Assembly (NCBI GenBank): GCA_025458905.1 | Contig: JALORN010000005.1 | Span: 82,240 to 146,239, forward strand | DNA length: 64,000 nt | From: Steroidobacteraceae bacterium | GTDB taxonomy: Bacteria > Pseudomonadota > Gammaproteobacteria > Steroidobacterales > Steroidobacteraceae | Direction of reading: 5' to 3' | In this document: piece by piece, positions 8,294 through 15,899 of the stretch | How the letters are laid out: every line of letters begins with the position of its first letter | Position numbering within the stretch: the stretch's first letter is position 1 | Notes under the pieces: generated by a model | Database searches by the model: none | Told to the model about the DNA's origin: nothing | What the model saw: only the letters and a program-made list of their open reading frames with translations | Translations under genes and position numbers: made by a program

Positions 8294-9317
8294 GGCTCCA
8301 GGCCCAGAACTTCCAGTCGAGGACCAGGGACTCCGGCTCCGGGCTGCCGGGGACGATCGGGCCGCGGGCGGCGAAGCAGGTGACGTGCAGGCGCAGCAGC
8401 GCGCCGCCCGCGTCGCGAGGCGCAGGGCGGATGTCGGTGACGGTGAACTCGGTGCGGAGGCGGTCGCTCTCGACGACCGGCGCGGTGTGGTCGCAGCTCT
8501 CCCAGGCGAGGAGGGTAAGCAGGTTCGGCAGGGCACGGGTCACCTGCGCGAAGCTCATGAAGATCGTGTGGCCGCCGTAGACGAGCCGCTCGCCGAGGTA
8601 GGAGAAGCGCGCGTCGGTGTGGGCCATCGCCATGTTCAGCGAGGTCCGGACCAGTTCCGGCGCACTGGTGACGGTGTCCCGCGACTCGATGCGAAAGACG
8701 TCCCCTGGGCGCAGGTCGGCGGCGCAGCGGCCGAGCCAGCGGCCGGCCGGCCCGAGCGACCAGCCGCGCGGCACTGCGGCCTGCAGCGCCGCCTCGTCGG
8801 TGGCCCGCCCGATCGCGTCGAGGTCGTCCGCATGGCCCGTGTCTGCCGCAGGGTCGCGGCAGGGGATCATCGGGCAGCGCCAGAAGTGCAGCACGGTCTC
8901 CCCGCGCTGGTTCGTCGTGGCCATCTCGAGCGCGACGATGCCGGTGGCCGCACGACCTGCCTTGGCGGCGTTCTGCCGCAGGCCCACGACGCGGGTGCGC
9001 GTGTGCAGCGTGTCGCCGAGGAGCACGGGCCGCTGCAGCACGAGCCCGCGGTAGAAGAGATTGGCCTTGACGCGCTGCGATGCCCAGGTCGACTGGCCGA
9101 TCGCGACGTTGATCGCGAGCAGCGGATGGGCGAGCGGCATCGCCGCGCCGACGATCGCTCGGCTCGCGTGATGGTCGAGTGGCAGTCGCAGCCGGTCGCC
9201 GAACAGCGCCTGGTACTGCGCCGCCATCCCCTCCGTCAGCGTGACCGCGGGCGCGTCGAACTCGAGCCCTTGGTGGAAGTCCTCGAACCAGGGTCCGCCG
9301 ATGTCCAAGATCCGCAT
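8289..9317 (-). CDS. MaoC-family hydratase (mesaconyl/itaconyl-CoA hydratase-like)
   Basis: A 342-residue double hot-dog protein. The opening GGPWFEDFHQGLEF, then TLTEGMAAQYQALFGDR and RVVGLRQNAAKAGRA, resemble the roughly 340-residue MaoC enzymes that hydrate mesaconyl-CoA (beta-methylmalyl-CoA dehydratase type). The related itaconyl-CoA hydratases are an alternative. It probably adds water across a C5 enoyl-CoA dicarboxylate. It is 40 bp downstream of the CaiB/BaiF CoA-transferase gene on the same strand, and its stop lies inside the large inverted repeat. Proximity to the Mcd-like gene on the other strand supports a C5-dicarboxylyl-CoA role, but the exact substrate is inferred. Confidence 0.8.
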   Translation of the reverse strand: MRILDIGGPWFEDFHQGLEFDAPAVTLTEGMAAQYQALFGDRLRLPLDHHASRAIVGAAMPLAHPLLAINVAIGQSTWASQRVKANLFYRGLVLQRPVLLGDTLHTRTRVVGLRQNAAKAGRAATGIVALEMATTNQRGETVLHFWRCPMIPCRDPAADTGHADDLDAIGRATDEAALQAAVPRGWSLGPAGRWLGRCAADLRPGDVFRIESRDTVTSAPELVRTSLNMAMAHTDARFSYLGERLVYGGHTIFMSFAQVTRALPNLLTLLAWESCDHTAPVVESDRLRTEFTVTDIRPAPRDAGGALLRLHVTCFAARGPIVPGSPEPESLVLDWKFWAWSP

Positions 9318-9357
9318 CCATGTCTCCTGCGATCCGATGTCCGGCCCGTCGCTCGCG

Positions 9358-10575
9358 TCACGGCCCCGCGACCAGCCCGGCGTCGTGCAACCGGCCGATC
9401 TCGGCCGCCGGCAGGCGCAGCACCTCGGCGAGGACCTGGTCGGTATGCTCGCCGAGCCGCGGTGCGGGACGCGCGTCGAGGTGCGCGGCGCGCGAGAAAT
9501 AAAGCGGCGAGCCCGGCATCCGGTAGCGCCCGATGCCCGGCTGCTCCTGCACCGTCAGCAGCGGGTTCGCCGTCGAGGCCTCCGGGTCGCGCTCGAGCAG
9601 TTCGCGAACCGTCTGGTAGGGGCCGTAGCAGACGCCGGCGGCATCGAAGGCCGCGGCGACCTCGGCGTAGTCGCGCGCGCCGATCCACGGCCCGAGCAGC
9701 GCAGCGATCGCCTCGCGGCCGAGGAAGCGGTCACGCTCGCGCGCGAAGTCCAGGCCCCGGGCCCGGCCGGCCGCGGCGAGCGCCGCGGCGAGGCCGGTCG
9801 CCTTGCCGAGCCCCGACCACTGGCGCGCGGTCAGCCCGACGACCATCACGCGTCGGCCGTCGCGGGTCGGGAAGTCGCGGCCGAAGGCGCCGTAGAGGTC
9901 GTTGCCGTGGCGCGCACGCTCCTCGCCGTTGACCTCCACCTCGGCGAGCATGCCGAGGTGGCCGAGCGTCGCCAGCGCGACGTCGAGCAGGGCGAGCTTC
10001 ACGTACTGGCCCTCGCCGGTGCGCGTGCGGTGGCGCTCGGCGGCGAGCAGGCCGACCGCGGCCATCTGCCCGCAGATGTTGTCCCAGGCCGGCAGCACGT
10101 GGTTGACCGGTCGTGGGTCGTCCGCCGGCCCGGTCAAGGCCGGCAGCCCGACGCGCGGATTGACGGTGTAGTCGACCTCGGAGCCGCCGTGCCGGTCACC
10201 GAGCACGTTGACGTGGATCAGGTCGGGCCGGCGGCGGCAGAGCGCCTCGTACGCCAGCCAGCCGCGCGCCGGGAAGTTCGTCAGGAACAGCCCCGACTGC
10301 CCACCCGGCGCGGTGATCAGCGCAGTGGCGAGTTCCTGGCCCTCGGGCCGCGCGATGTCGATCGCGATCGACTTCTTGCCCTTGTTGAGCCCGGCCCAGA
10401 AGAGACTGCGGCCCTCCGCCGTCACGGGCAGGCGCTGCGCGTCGAGGCCGCCGCCGGGCGGGTCGAACCGGATCACCTCGGCGCCGAGCTGCGCCAGCGT
10501 CATGCCGCCGAGCGGCGCCGCGACGAAGGCCGAGCCCTCGACGATGCGCAGGCCGTCAAGGATGCCGGGCGTCAT
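9358..10575 (-). CDS. CaiB/BaiF (family III) CoA-transferase
   Basis: A 405-residue family III CoA-transferase. The N-terminus LDGLRIVEGSAFVAAPLGGM and the segment QLGAEVIRFDPPGGG are family hallmarks, followed by LFWAGLNKGKKSIAIDI and the GRDFPTRDGRRVMVVGLT region. These enzymes move CoA between acids through an aspartyl-CoA intermediate. The ATG at 10575 is chosen for the normal family N-terminus. It lies 22 bp after the TauE/SafE gene and 40 bp before the MaoC hydratase, so the three form an operon. With the hydratase and the Mcd-like gene it could act as a mesaconyl-CoA C1-C4 transferase or load itaconate-type acids; this is inference. Confidence 0.86.
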   Translation of the reverse strand: MTPGILDGLRIVEGSAFVAAPLGGMTLAQLGAEVIRFDPPGGGLDAQRLPVTAEGRSLFWAGLNKGKKSIAIDIARPEGQELATALITAPGGQSGLFLTNFPARGWLAYEALCRRRPDLIHVNVLGDRHGGSEVDYTVNPRVGLPALTGPADDPRPVNHVLPAWDNICGQMAAVGLLAAERHRTRTGEGQYVKLALLDVALATLGHLGMLAEVEVNGEERARHGNDLYGAFGRDFPTRDGRRVMVVGLTARQWSGLGKATGLAAALAAAGRARGLDFARERDRFLGREAIAALLGPWIGARDYAEVAAAFDAAGVCYGPYQTVRELLERDPEASTANPLLTVQEQPGIGRYRMPGSPLYFSRAAHLDARPAPRLGEHTDQVLAEVLRLPAAEIGRLHDAGLVAGP

Positions 10576-10597
10576 CGCAGCCTCCCGTGCCCGCGCG

Positions 10598-11419
10598 TCA
10601 TTGCGGCGCCATGCTGCGCCACAGCATCCGCGCCGCGACCACGAACAGGAACATCCCGAACAGCCGCGACAGTGCGCGCTTGGAGAGCGCATGCGCGAGT
10701 CGCGCCCCGAGCGGCGCCGTCAGCATCGAGCCCGGCGCGATCAGTGCCACGCCGACCAGGCTCACGAGGCCGACCGTCGCCCACGGCAGGTCGGCCTTCG
10801 GCTGCGCCAGCAGGTAGCCGGCGGTGCCGGGCACGCTGATCAGCAGCCCGAACAACGCCCCGGTGCCCACGGCGCGATGGATCGGCTCGGCGAGCAGCGT
10901 CATCGCCGGCACCGAGATCGTGCCGCCGCCGATGCCCATCATCGCCGACACGGCGCCGATCGCGCCGCTGATCGCGCCGCCGGCGGCGCCCGTGGGCACG
11001 CGTCCGGCGAGTCGCAGGTGATCGAGCGGCAGGAACATCTTCACTGCGACCACCAGCGCCACCACGCCGAACACCGACGTCAGCACCCGGGCCTGCACCT
11101 GCGAGGCGAGCAGGCTGCCGGCGAGTGCGCCGAGCAGCATGCCGGGCCCCCAGGCGCGGGCCAGCGGCAGGTCCACCGCGCCGCGCGCGTGATGCGCACG
11201 CGCCGAGGCGACCGAGGTGGGGATGATGGTCGCGAGCGAGGTCGCGACCGCGACGTGCATCCGCCACTGCGCCGGCACGCCCGCGAACTGCAGGGCGTAC
11301 TCGAGGGCCGGCACGATGATGATGCCCCCGCCGACCCCGAGCAGGCCTGCGACCACGCCCGAGAACAGCGCGGTGCCGAGCATCGCCAGCGCCACCGGCC
11401 AGAGGGTCGGGAAATCCAT
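10598..11419 (-). CDS. TauE/SafE family membrane transporter
   Basis: A 273-residue membrane protein with about eight hydrophobic spans. The two related halves carry the family signatures GLLGVGGGIIIVPAL near residue 28 and MMGIGGGTISVPAMTLL near residue 160. TauE/SafE proteins are proposed exporters of sulfite, sulfoacetate or other organic anions. Being the first gene of the operon with the CoA-transferase and hydratase, it may move the organic acid processed by them. The ATG at 11419 gives a hydrophobic start directly at the first span. It is divergent from the molybdopterin oxidoreductase gene across a 91-bp gap. Confidence 0.87.
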   Translation of the reverse strand: MDFPTLWPVALAMLGTALFSGVVAGLLGVGGGIIIVPALEYALQFAGVPAQWRMHVAVATSLATIIPTSVASARAHHARGAVDLPLARAWGPGMLLGALAGSLLASQVQARVLTSVFGVVALVVAVKMFLPLDHLRLAGRVPTGAAGGAISGAIGAVSAMMGIGGGTISVPAMTLLAEPIHRAVGTGALFGLLISVPGTAGYLLAQPKADLPWATVGLVSLVGVALIAPGSMLTAPLGARLAHALSKRALSRLFGMFLFVVAARMLWRSMAPQ

Positions 11420-11510
11420 GCGATCCGTGAACGACGGCGCCCGATGCGCGCCGCGGCGCAGTCTACGCGAGGCTTCCGCGCCGCCCGCAACACGCCGTAA
11501 GCTCGCCACC

Positions 11511-13730
11511 ATGGAGCGGCGTCGATTCCTGCTGGTCTCCGGCCTCGCCGGCTCGTCGTCGCTGCTCGGGCTGGTCTGGGGCTGCGCGCCGCTGCCTGCG
11601 CGGGCGCCCGCCACCTCGAGGGCGCCGGCCGCCGGCGGGATGCCTGCGGGTGCCGCCGCGCCGCTCGAGGTCGGTGCCTGGCTCGCGCTGGAGCCGGGCG
11701 GGCGCGTGCTCGTCCAGGTGCACAAGTCCGAGATGGGTCAGGGGGTGCTGACCGCGCTGCCGATGCTGGTCGCCGAGGAACTCGACGTGCCGTTCGCGCG
11801 CGTCGAGGCGCGGCTGGCGCCGGGCGCGCTGCGCTTCCGCGACGCGCGCGGCAACCAGACCACCGGCTACTCGAGCAGCGTCAGCAGCAGCTGGCTGCCG
11901 TTCCGTACGCTGGGCGCAGCGGCGCGGGCCATGCTGCTGCAGGCGGCCGCGCTGCGCTGGGCGGTGCCGGTGGCGCGGCTGCGCACCGAACGCGGCGAGG
12001 TGGTCGACGACGGCGACGCCTCGTCGCCGCAGGGCGCCGGCAGGTCGATCGCGGCCGGCGTCGCGACGCCGCGGCGGCTGCCCTACGCAGCGCTGCTCGA
12101 GGACGCGCGCCGGCTGCCCGTGCCGGATGCGCCGCCGCTGAAGGCAGCGGGGCGCTTCGAACTGATCGGCTCGCGCGTGCCGCGGGTCGACACGCCGTCC
12201 AAGGTGGACGGCAGCGCCTGCTTCGGCATCGACGTGCGCCTGCCCAGCATGAAGACCGCGGTGGTCGCGCGCTGCCCGCACCTCGGGGGTCGTGCGCGCG
12301 GCCACGATCCTGCGCCGGCGCTGCGCGTGCCCGGCGTCGAGCGCGTGGTGCCGATCGGCAGCGGCATCGCCGTGGTGGCGCGCGACTTCTGGTCCGCCAG
12401 CCGCGGCCGCGACGCGCTGGTCGTCGACTGGGACCCGGGTCCCGCGGCCGGCCGCGATTCGCCGGCCCACGAGCGCGAGCTCGTCGCGCGGCTGGGCCTG
12501 CCCGGCCGGGACGCACGGCGCGAGGGCGATCCTGCGGCGCTCGCCGCCGCCGCGGGTGGCCGCTGGGTGCGCGCGGACTACCACACGCCGTTCCTGGCGC
12601 ATGCGGCGATGGAGCCGCTGGCCGCCACCGCGAGCGTCGGCGCCGGCCGTTGCGACCTCTGGCTCGGCACGCAGGCGCCGAGCCGCGCGCAGGACTGGGC
12701 GGCGAAGGTCACCGGGCTCGCGCGCGAGCAGGTGTTCGTGCACACGCTGCCGCTCGGCGGCGCCTTCGGTCGCCGCGGCGAGTGGGACTTCGCCGTCGAG
12801 GCGGTGGAACTCGCGCTCGCCTGCGGCGTGCCGGTCAAGGTGGTCTGGAGCCGCGCCGACGACATGCGGCACGATTTCTATCGCCCGGCGACCGCGAACC
12901 GCCTCGCCGCGCGGCTCGACGACACCGGTGCACTGCGGCTGCTGACGCATCGCGTCGCCGCGCCGTCGATCGCGCGCCGTCGCAGCCCCGAGGCGCTCGA
13001 GCGCGGCCACGACTTCCTGATGACCCAGGGCAGCGCCGACCATCCGTACTCGATCGAGCACCAGCTGGTGGATTACCACGAGGTCGACCTCGGGGTGCCG
13101 GTGGGTTTCTGGCGCTCGGTCGGTCACTCGCACAATGGCTTCGCGCTCGAGTGCTTCGTCGACGAGATCGCGGAGGCCGCCGGGGCCGACCCCTTCGAAT
13201 GGCGCCGCGCCCGGCTCGATGGCGACCCGCGGCTGCGGGCGGTGCTGGAACTGGCGGCGCGCGAGTCCGGCTGGGGCGGCGCGTTGCCGCGCGGCAGCGG
13301 GCGCGGCATCGCCTGCATGGAGAGCTATGGCACGCGCGTCGCCCTGGTCGCGGAGGTGCGGGTCGCGGAGGGCGAGGTCGCCGTCCGGCGCATCACCTGT
13401 GCAGTCGACTGCGGGCAGGTGGTGCACCCGGGCATCGTCGAGCAGCAGATGGAGAGTGGCATCGTGTTCGGGCTCTCGGCTGCGCTGCACGGCGAGGTGA
13501 CGTTCGCCGACGGCGCCGTGCGCCAGTCGAACTTCCACGACTACCCGGTGCTGCGACTCCCGGAGATGCCGCGCATCGACGTGCACCGCATCGCGAGCGA
13601 TGCCGCGCCCGGCGGCTGCGGCGAACCCTCCACCCCGGTGGTGGCCCCGGCCGTCTGCAACGCGATCCATGCCGCCACCGGGCAGCGGATCCGGCGGCTG
13701 CCGATCCGGCTCGCAACGCGCCCGGCCTGA
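11511..13730 (+). CDS. Xanthine dehydrogenase-family molybdopterin-binding subunit (IorB-like), exported
   Basis: A 739-residue large subunit of the molybdenum hydroxylase family, closest in layout to isoquinoline 1-oxidoreductase beta subunit. The start [14 protein letters not shown] is a twin-arginine signal, with a Cys at the end of the hydrophobic stretch, so export as a folded enzyme is expected. [12 protein letters not shown] binds the molybdopterin, and Glu705 in [11 protein letters not shown] is the catalytic glutamate at molybdenum. It should hydroxylate an N-heterocycle or oxidise an aldehyde. The matching 2Fe-2S small subunit normally sits next to it but is not adjacent here, and no ferredoxin domain is fused. 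It converges on the SUMF1-like pair. Confidence 0.86.
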   Translation: MERRRFLLVSGLAGSSSLLGLVWGCAPLPARAPATSRAPAAGGMPAGAAAPLEVGAWLALEPGGRVLVQVHKSEMGQGVLTALPMLVAEELDVPFARVEARLAPGALRFRDARGNQTTGYSSSVSSSWLPFRTLGAAARAMLLQAAALRWAVPVARLRTERGEVVDDGDASSPQGAGRSIAAGVATPRRLPYAALLEDARRLPVPDAPPLKAAGRFELIGSRVPRVDTPSKVDGSACFGIDVRLPSMKTAVVARCPHLGGRARGHDPAPALRVPGVERVVPIGSGIAVVARDFWSASRGRDALVVDWDPGPAAGRDSPAHERELVARLGLPGRDARREGDPAALAAAAGGRWVRADYHTPFLAHAAMEPLAATASVGAGRCDLWLGTQAPSRAQDWAAKVTGLAREQVFVHTLPLGGAFGRRGEWDFAVEAVELALACGVPVKVVWSRADDMRHDFYRPATANRLAARLDDTGALRLLTHRVAAPSIARRRSPEALERGHDFLMTQGSADHPYSIEHQLVDYHEVDLGVPVGFWRSVGHSHNGFALECFVDEIAEAAGADPFEWRRARLDGDPRLRAVLELAARESGWGGALPRGSGRGIACMESYGTRVALVAEVRVAEGEVAVRRITCAVDCGQVVHPGIVEQQMESGIVFGLSAALHGEVTFADGAVRQSNFHDYPVLRLPEMPRIDVHRIASDAAPGGCGEPSTPVVAPAVCNAIHAATGQRIRRLPIRLATRPA

Positions 13731-13778
13731 CCCCGGGCGTCGCGCCACGCCACGGGCCGACGCGCCGCCTCGCGTCCG

Positions 13779-14738
13779 TCAGCGGCGCGCGAGCGTGGCC
13801 GCCTCTGTCTCGTCGAGGTCGCGGGCGAGGCGGAACCCGACATCCTGCAGCGCGTCGGCGCCAGCGTCGGCGGCGACGTGGTCGCGCGCGGCGCTGCGCG
13901 CCATCCACGGCCGCGACAGCCAGGAGCCACCGCGTACGACACGGTGGCTGCACCCCGACCACGTCCAGGCGCGTTCGTCCGGCGGGCGGCCCTTGTAGCT
14001 GCGCGTGTAGCAGTCGGCGAGCAGTTCGCGCACGTTGCCCACCAGGTCGTGCAGCCCCCACGGGTTGGGCGCGAACGAGCCGACCGGCGCCGGCCCGGCG
14101 TAGTGGTCCGTGCAACGCGCGTGCGGGACGGGCAGGGCGAGCCCGCGCGCGGCGACGTCGTAGACGTTGGCGTAGTCGCAGGCGCGCGAGATCGAGACGC
14201 CCTCGTGCGAGTCACGATTGCTCCAGAAGCGTGCTCCGCCGGTGCCGGCGCGCGTCGCGTACTCCCACTCGGCCTCCGAGGGCAGCCGATAGGCGCGGCC
14301 GGTGCGCTGCCCCAGCCAGGCGGCGTAGGCTGCCGCATCCGCCGGGGCGATGCAGCGCGCGGGAGCGGCCGGCGGTGACGGCGGATCGAGCGCGCAGGCC
14401 AGCGCCGGGCGATGGCCCGACTCGGCGACGAAGCGCGCGAACTCGCCCACCTGTACCTCGAAGCGTCCGAGCGCGAACGGCCGCCGGATCTTCACCGCCA
14501 GCGGCGGCGTCTCGCCCGAGCGCTCGTCGTGCTCGTAGGCGTCTGCGGCGGTGCCTAGGGAGAACCCGCCGGCAGCGACCGCGACCAGTTCGGGGCAGTC
14601 CGCGCAGTCGCGCAGGATCGTCGGCGCCGCCCCGTCGGCGCCGCGGGCGAGGGATGCCATGCCCAGCAGCGCCGTGAGCATCGACGCCTCTGCCAGCCGC
14701 GCCAGCCGCCCGCGACCGCGCCGCGCCACGCCGCTCAC
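13779..14738 (-). CDS. Secreted SUMF1-fold (formylglycine-generating enzyme family) protein, copy 2
   Basis: A 319-residue protein beginning at a GTG that overlaps the stop of the upstream paralogue (GTGA). An Arg-rich start and the hydrophobic segment [13 protein letters not shown] look like a signal peptide. The mature part shows a CADCPELV cysteine pair, [48 protein letters not shown] and [17 protein letters not shown], the order typical of SUMF1 domains. True formylglycine-generating enzymes have cysteines after the GGS motif; here none are present, so sulfatase activation is unlikely. A binding or structural role outside the cytoplasm is more plausible. Confidence 0.82.
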   Translation of the reverse strand: MSGVARRGRGRLARLAEASMLTALLGMASLARGADGAAPTILRDCADCPELVAVAAGGFSLGTAADAYEHDERSGETPPLAVKIRRPFALGRFEVQVGEFARFVAESGHRPALACALDPPSPPAAPARCIAPADAAAYAAWLGQRTGRAYRLPSEAEWEYATRAGTGGARFWSNRDSHEGVSISRACDYANVYDVAARGLALPVPHARCTDHYAGPAPVGSFAPNPWGLHDLVGNVRELLADCYTRSYKGRPPDERAWTWSGCSHRVVRGGSWLSRPWMARSAARDHVAADAGADALQDVGFRLARDLDETEAATLARR

Positions 14739-15694
14739 GGCACGTCCCGCGCGACGCGGAAGCCCGCGAAGTCGGCGCGGTCCTCGTCGTCGCCGTCGCC
14801 GTGGAACCCTGGCCGGCTGCGCTCCGGCCCGGTGCTCCAGCCGCCGCCGCGCTGGATGCGGCGCTTGCAGCCGCCGTCCCAGACCCATGCGCGCTGGTCG
14901 GTCGGCCGCCCGAAATAGCTGAGGCTGGCGCAGTCCTCGATCCACTCCCAGACGTTGCCGATCATGTCGTACAGGCCGAAGGCGTTGGGGCGCAGGCTCC
15001 CGACGGGCGCGACGTCCGGGAAGCCGTCGTCGCAGTCCACCGCGCGCCACGCGAGCGGATAGCGCGCCATCGTCGAACGGTCGTTGGAGTTCGCGTGGGC
15101 ACAGTGACGCCGCGGCGACGCGCCCCAGGACTGCAGTGCGCGGCTGCCGGCCTTGGCGGCGTACTCCCACTCGGCCTCGCTCGGCAGGCGATAGGGCTGG
15201 CCGGTGCGCGCCGCGAGCCAGGCGGCATAGGCCCGCGCATCGTGCCAGTCGATGCAGGTCGCCGGATGGTCGGGACGCGGTGTGGCGGGGACGTTGGGCG
15301 CGTCCCAGGCGATCTGCAGGTCCGCGAAACCCTGGCGCGACTCGACCCAGGTGCGGCAGCGAACGGTGCGCCGGTCGCGTCCGGTGGCGCGCGCGAACTC
15401 GGCGTACTCGGCGCGCGTCACTTCGTGGCGGCCGAGCGCGAAACGGCGTTCGATCCGCACCTCGACGGGATCGAGTTCGGCGGGCACTTCCGTCGGGACC
15501 TGCAGCGGCTTCGCGGTCCCCATCAGGAAGCGCCCGGTCGGCACGACCACCATCTCGGGACAGGACCCGCAATCGCGGAACGGGGCGCCCGGCCCGATGC
15601 CCGGCGCGGCGAGCGCCGTGGATGCGATCAGCCACGCGGCCAGCGTCTGCGCCACTCGCAATGTGTGGCAGGGAACGATCCGTGGGCAATTCAT
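14735..15694 (-). CDS. Secreted SUMF1-fold (formylglycine-generating enzyme family) protein, copy 1
   Basis: A 319-residue paralogue of the following gene with the same design. The ATG at 15694 is chosen because it gives a clean signal peptide (LAAWLIASTALAAPG); longer starts in the same frame do not. Mature features are [73 protein letters not shown] and IQRGGGWSTGP, with a Gly-Phe-Arg-Val ending near the C-terminus. As in its partner, the catalytic cysteines of formylglycine-generating enzyme are missing. The two genes are a tandem duplication, translationally coupled, and divergent from the TonB receptor across about 205 bp that should carry both promoters. Confidence 0.82.
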   Translation of the reverse strand: MNCPRIVPCHTLRVAQTLAAWLIASTALAAPGIGPGAPFRDCGSCPEMVVVPTGRFLMGTAKPLQVPTEVPAELDPVEVRIERRFALGRHEVTRAEYAEFARATGRDRRTVRCRTWVESRQGFADLQIAWDAPNVPATPRPDHPATCIDWHDARAYAAWLAARTGQPYRLPSEAEWEYAAKAGSRALQSWGASPRRHCAHANSNDRSTMARYPLAWRAVDCDDGFPDVAPVGSLRPNAFGLYDMIGNVWEWIEDCASLSYFGRPTDQRAWVWDGGCKRRIQRGGGWSTGPERSRPGFHGDGDDEDRADFAGFRVARDVP

Positions 15695-15899
15695 TGCGTC
15701 TTGCGTCGCCGCGGGCCCCGTTCCTTGCGCGCGCTGCACGCAGCGCGAGCGGGCGCGTAGCCACGCCGCAACAGAGGCTTTCGCGTCGGCGAACAGTCTC
15801 ACCACGTCGTCCGGCGCTGGATATATTGGCATCGTGATCGCTTCTTTCCGCCGCGGCACGCCGCGTTGCAACGTAGAACGTACACAAGGGGGTCCTGAC

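Noticed and set aside
13779..15694. Genuine formylglycine-generating enzymes
   Set aside because: The cysteines required after the GGS motif are absent in both copies, and no sulfatase gene is nearby.
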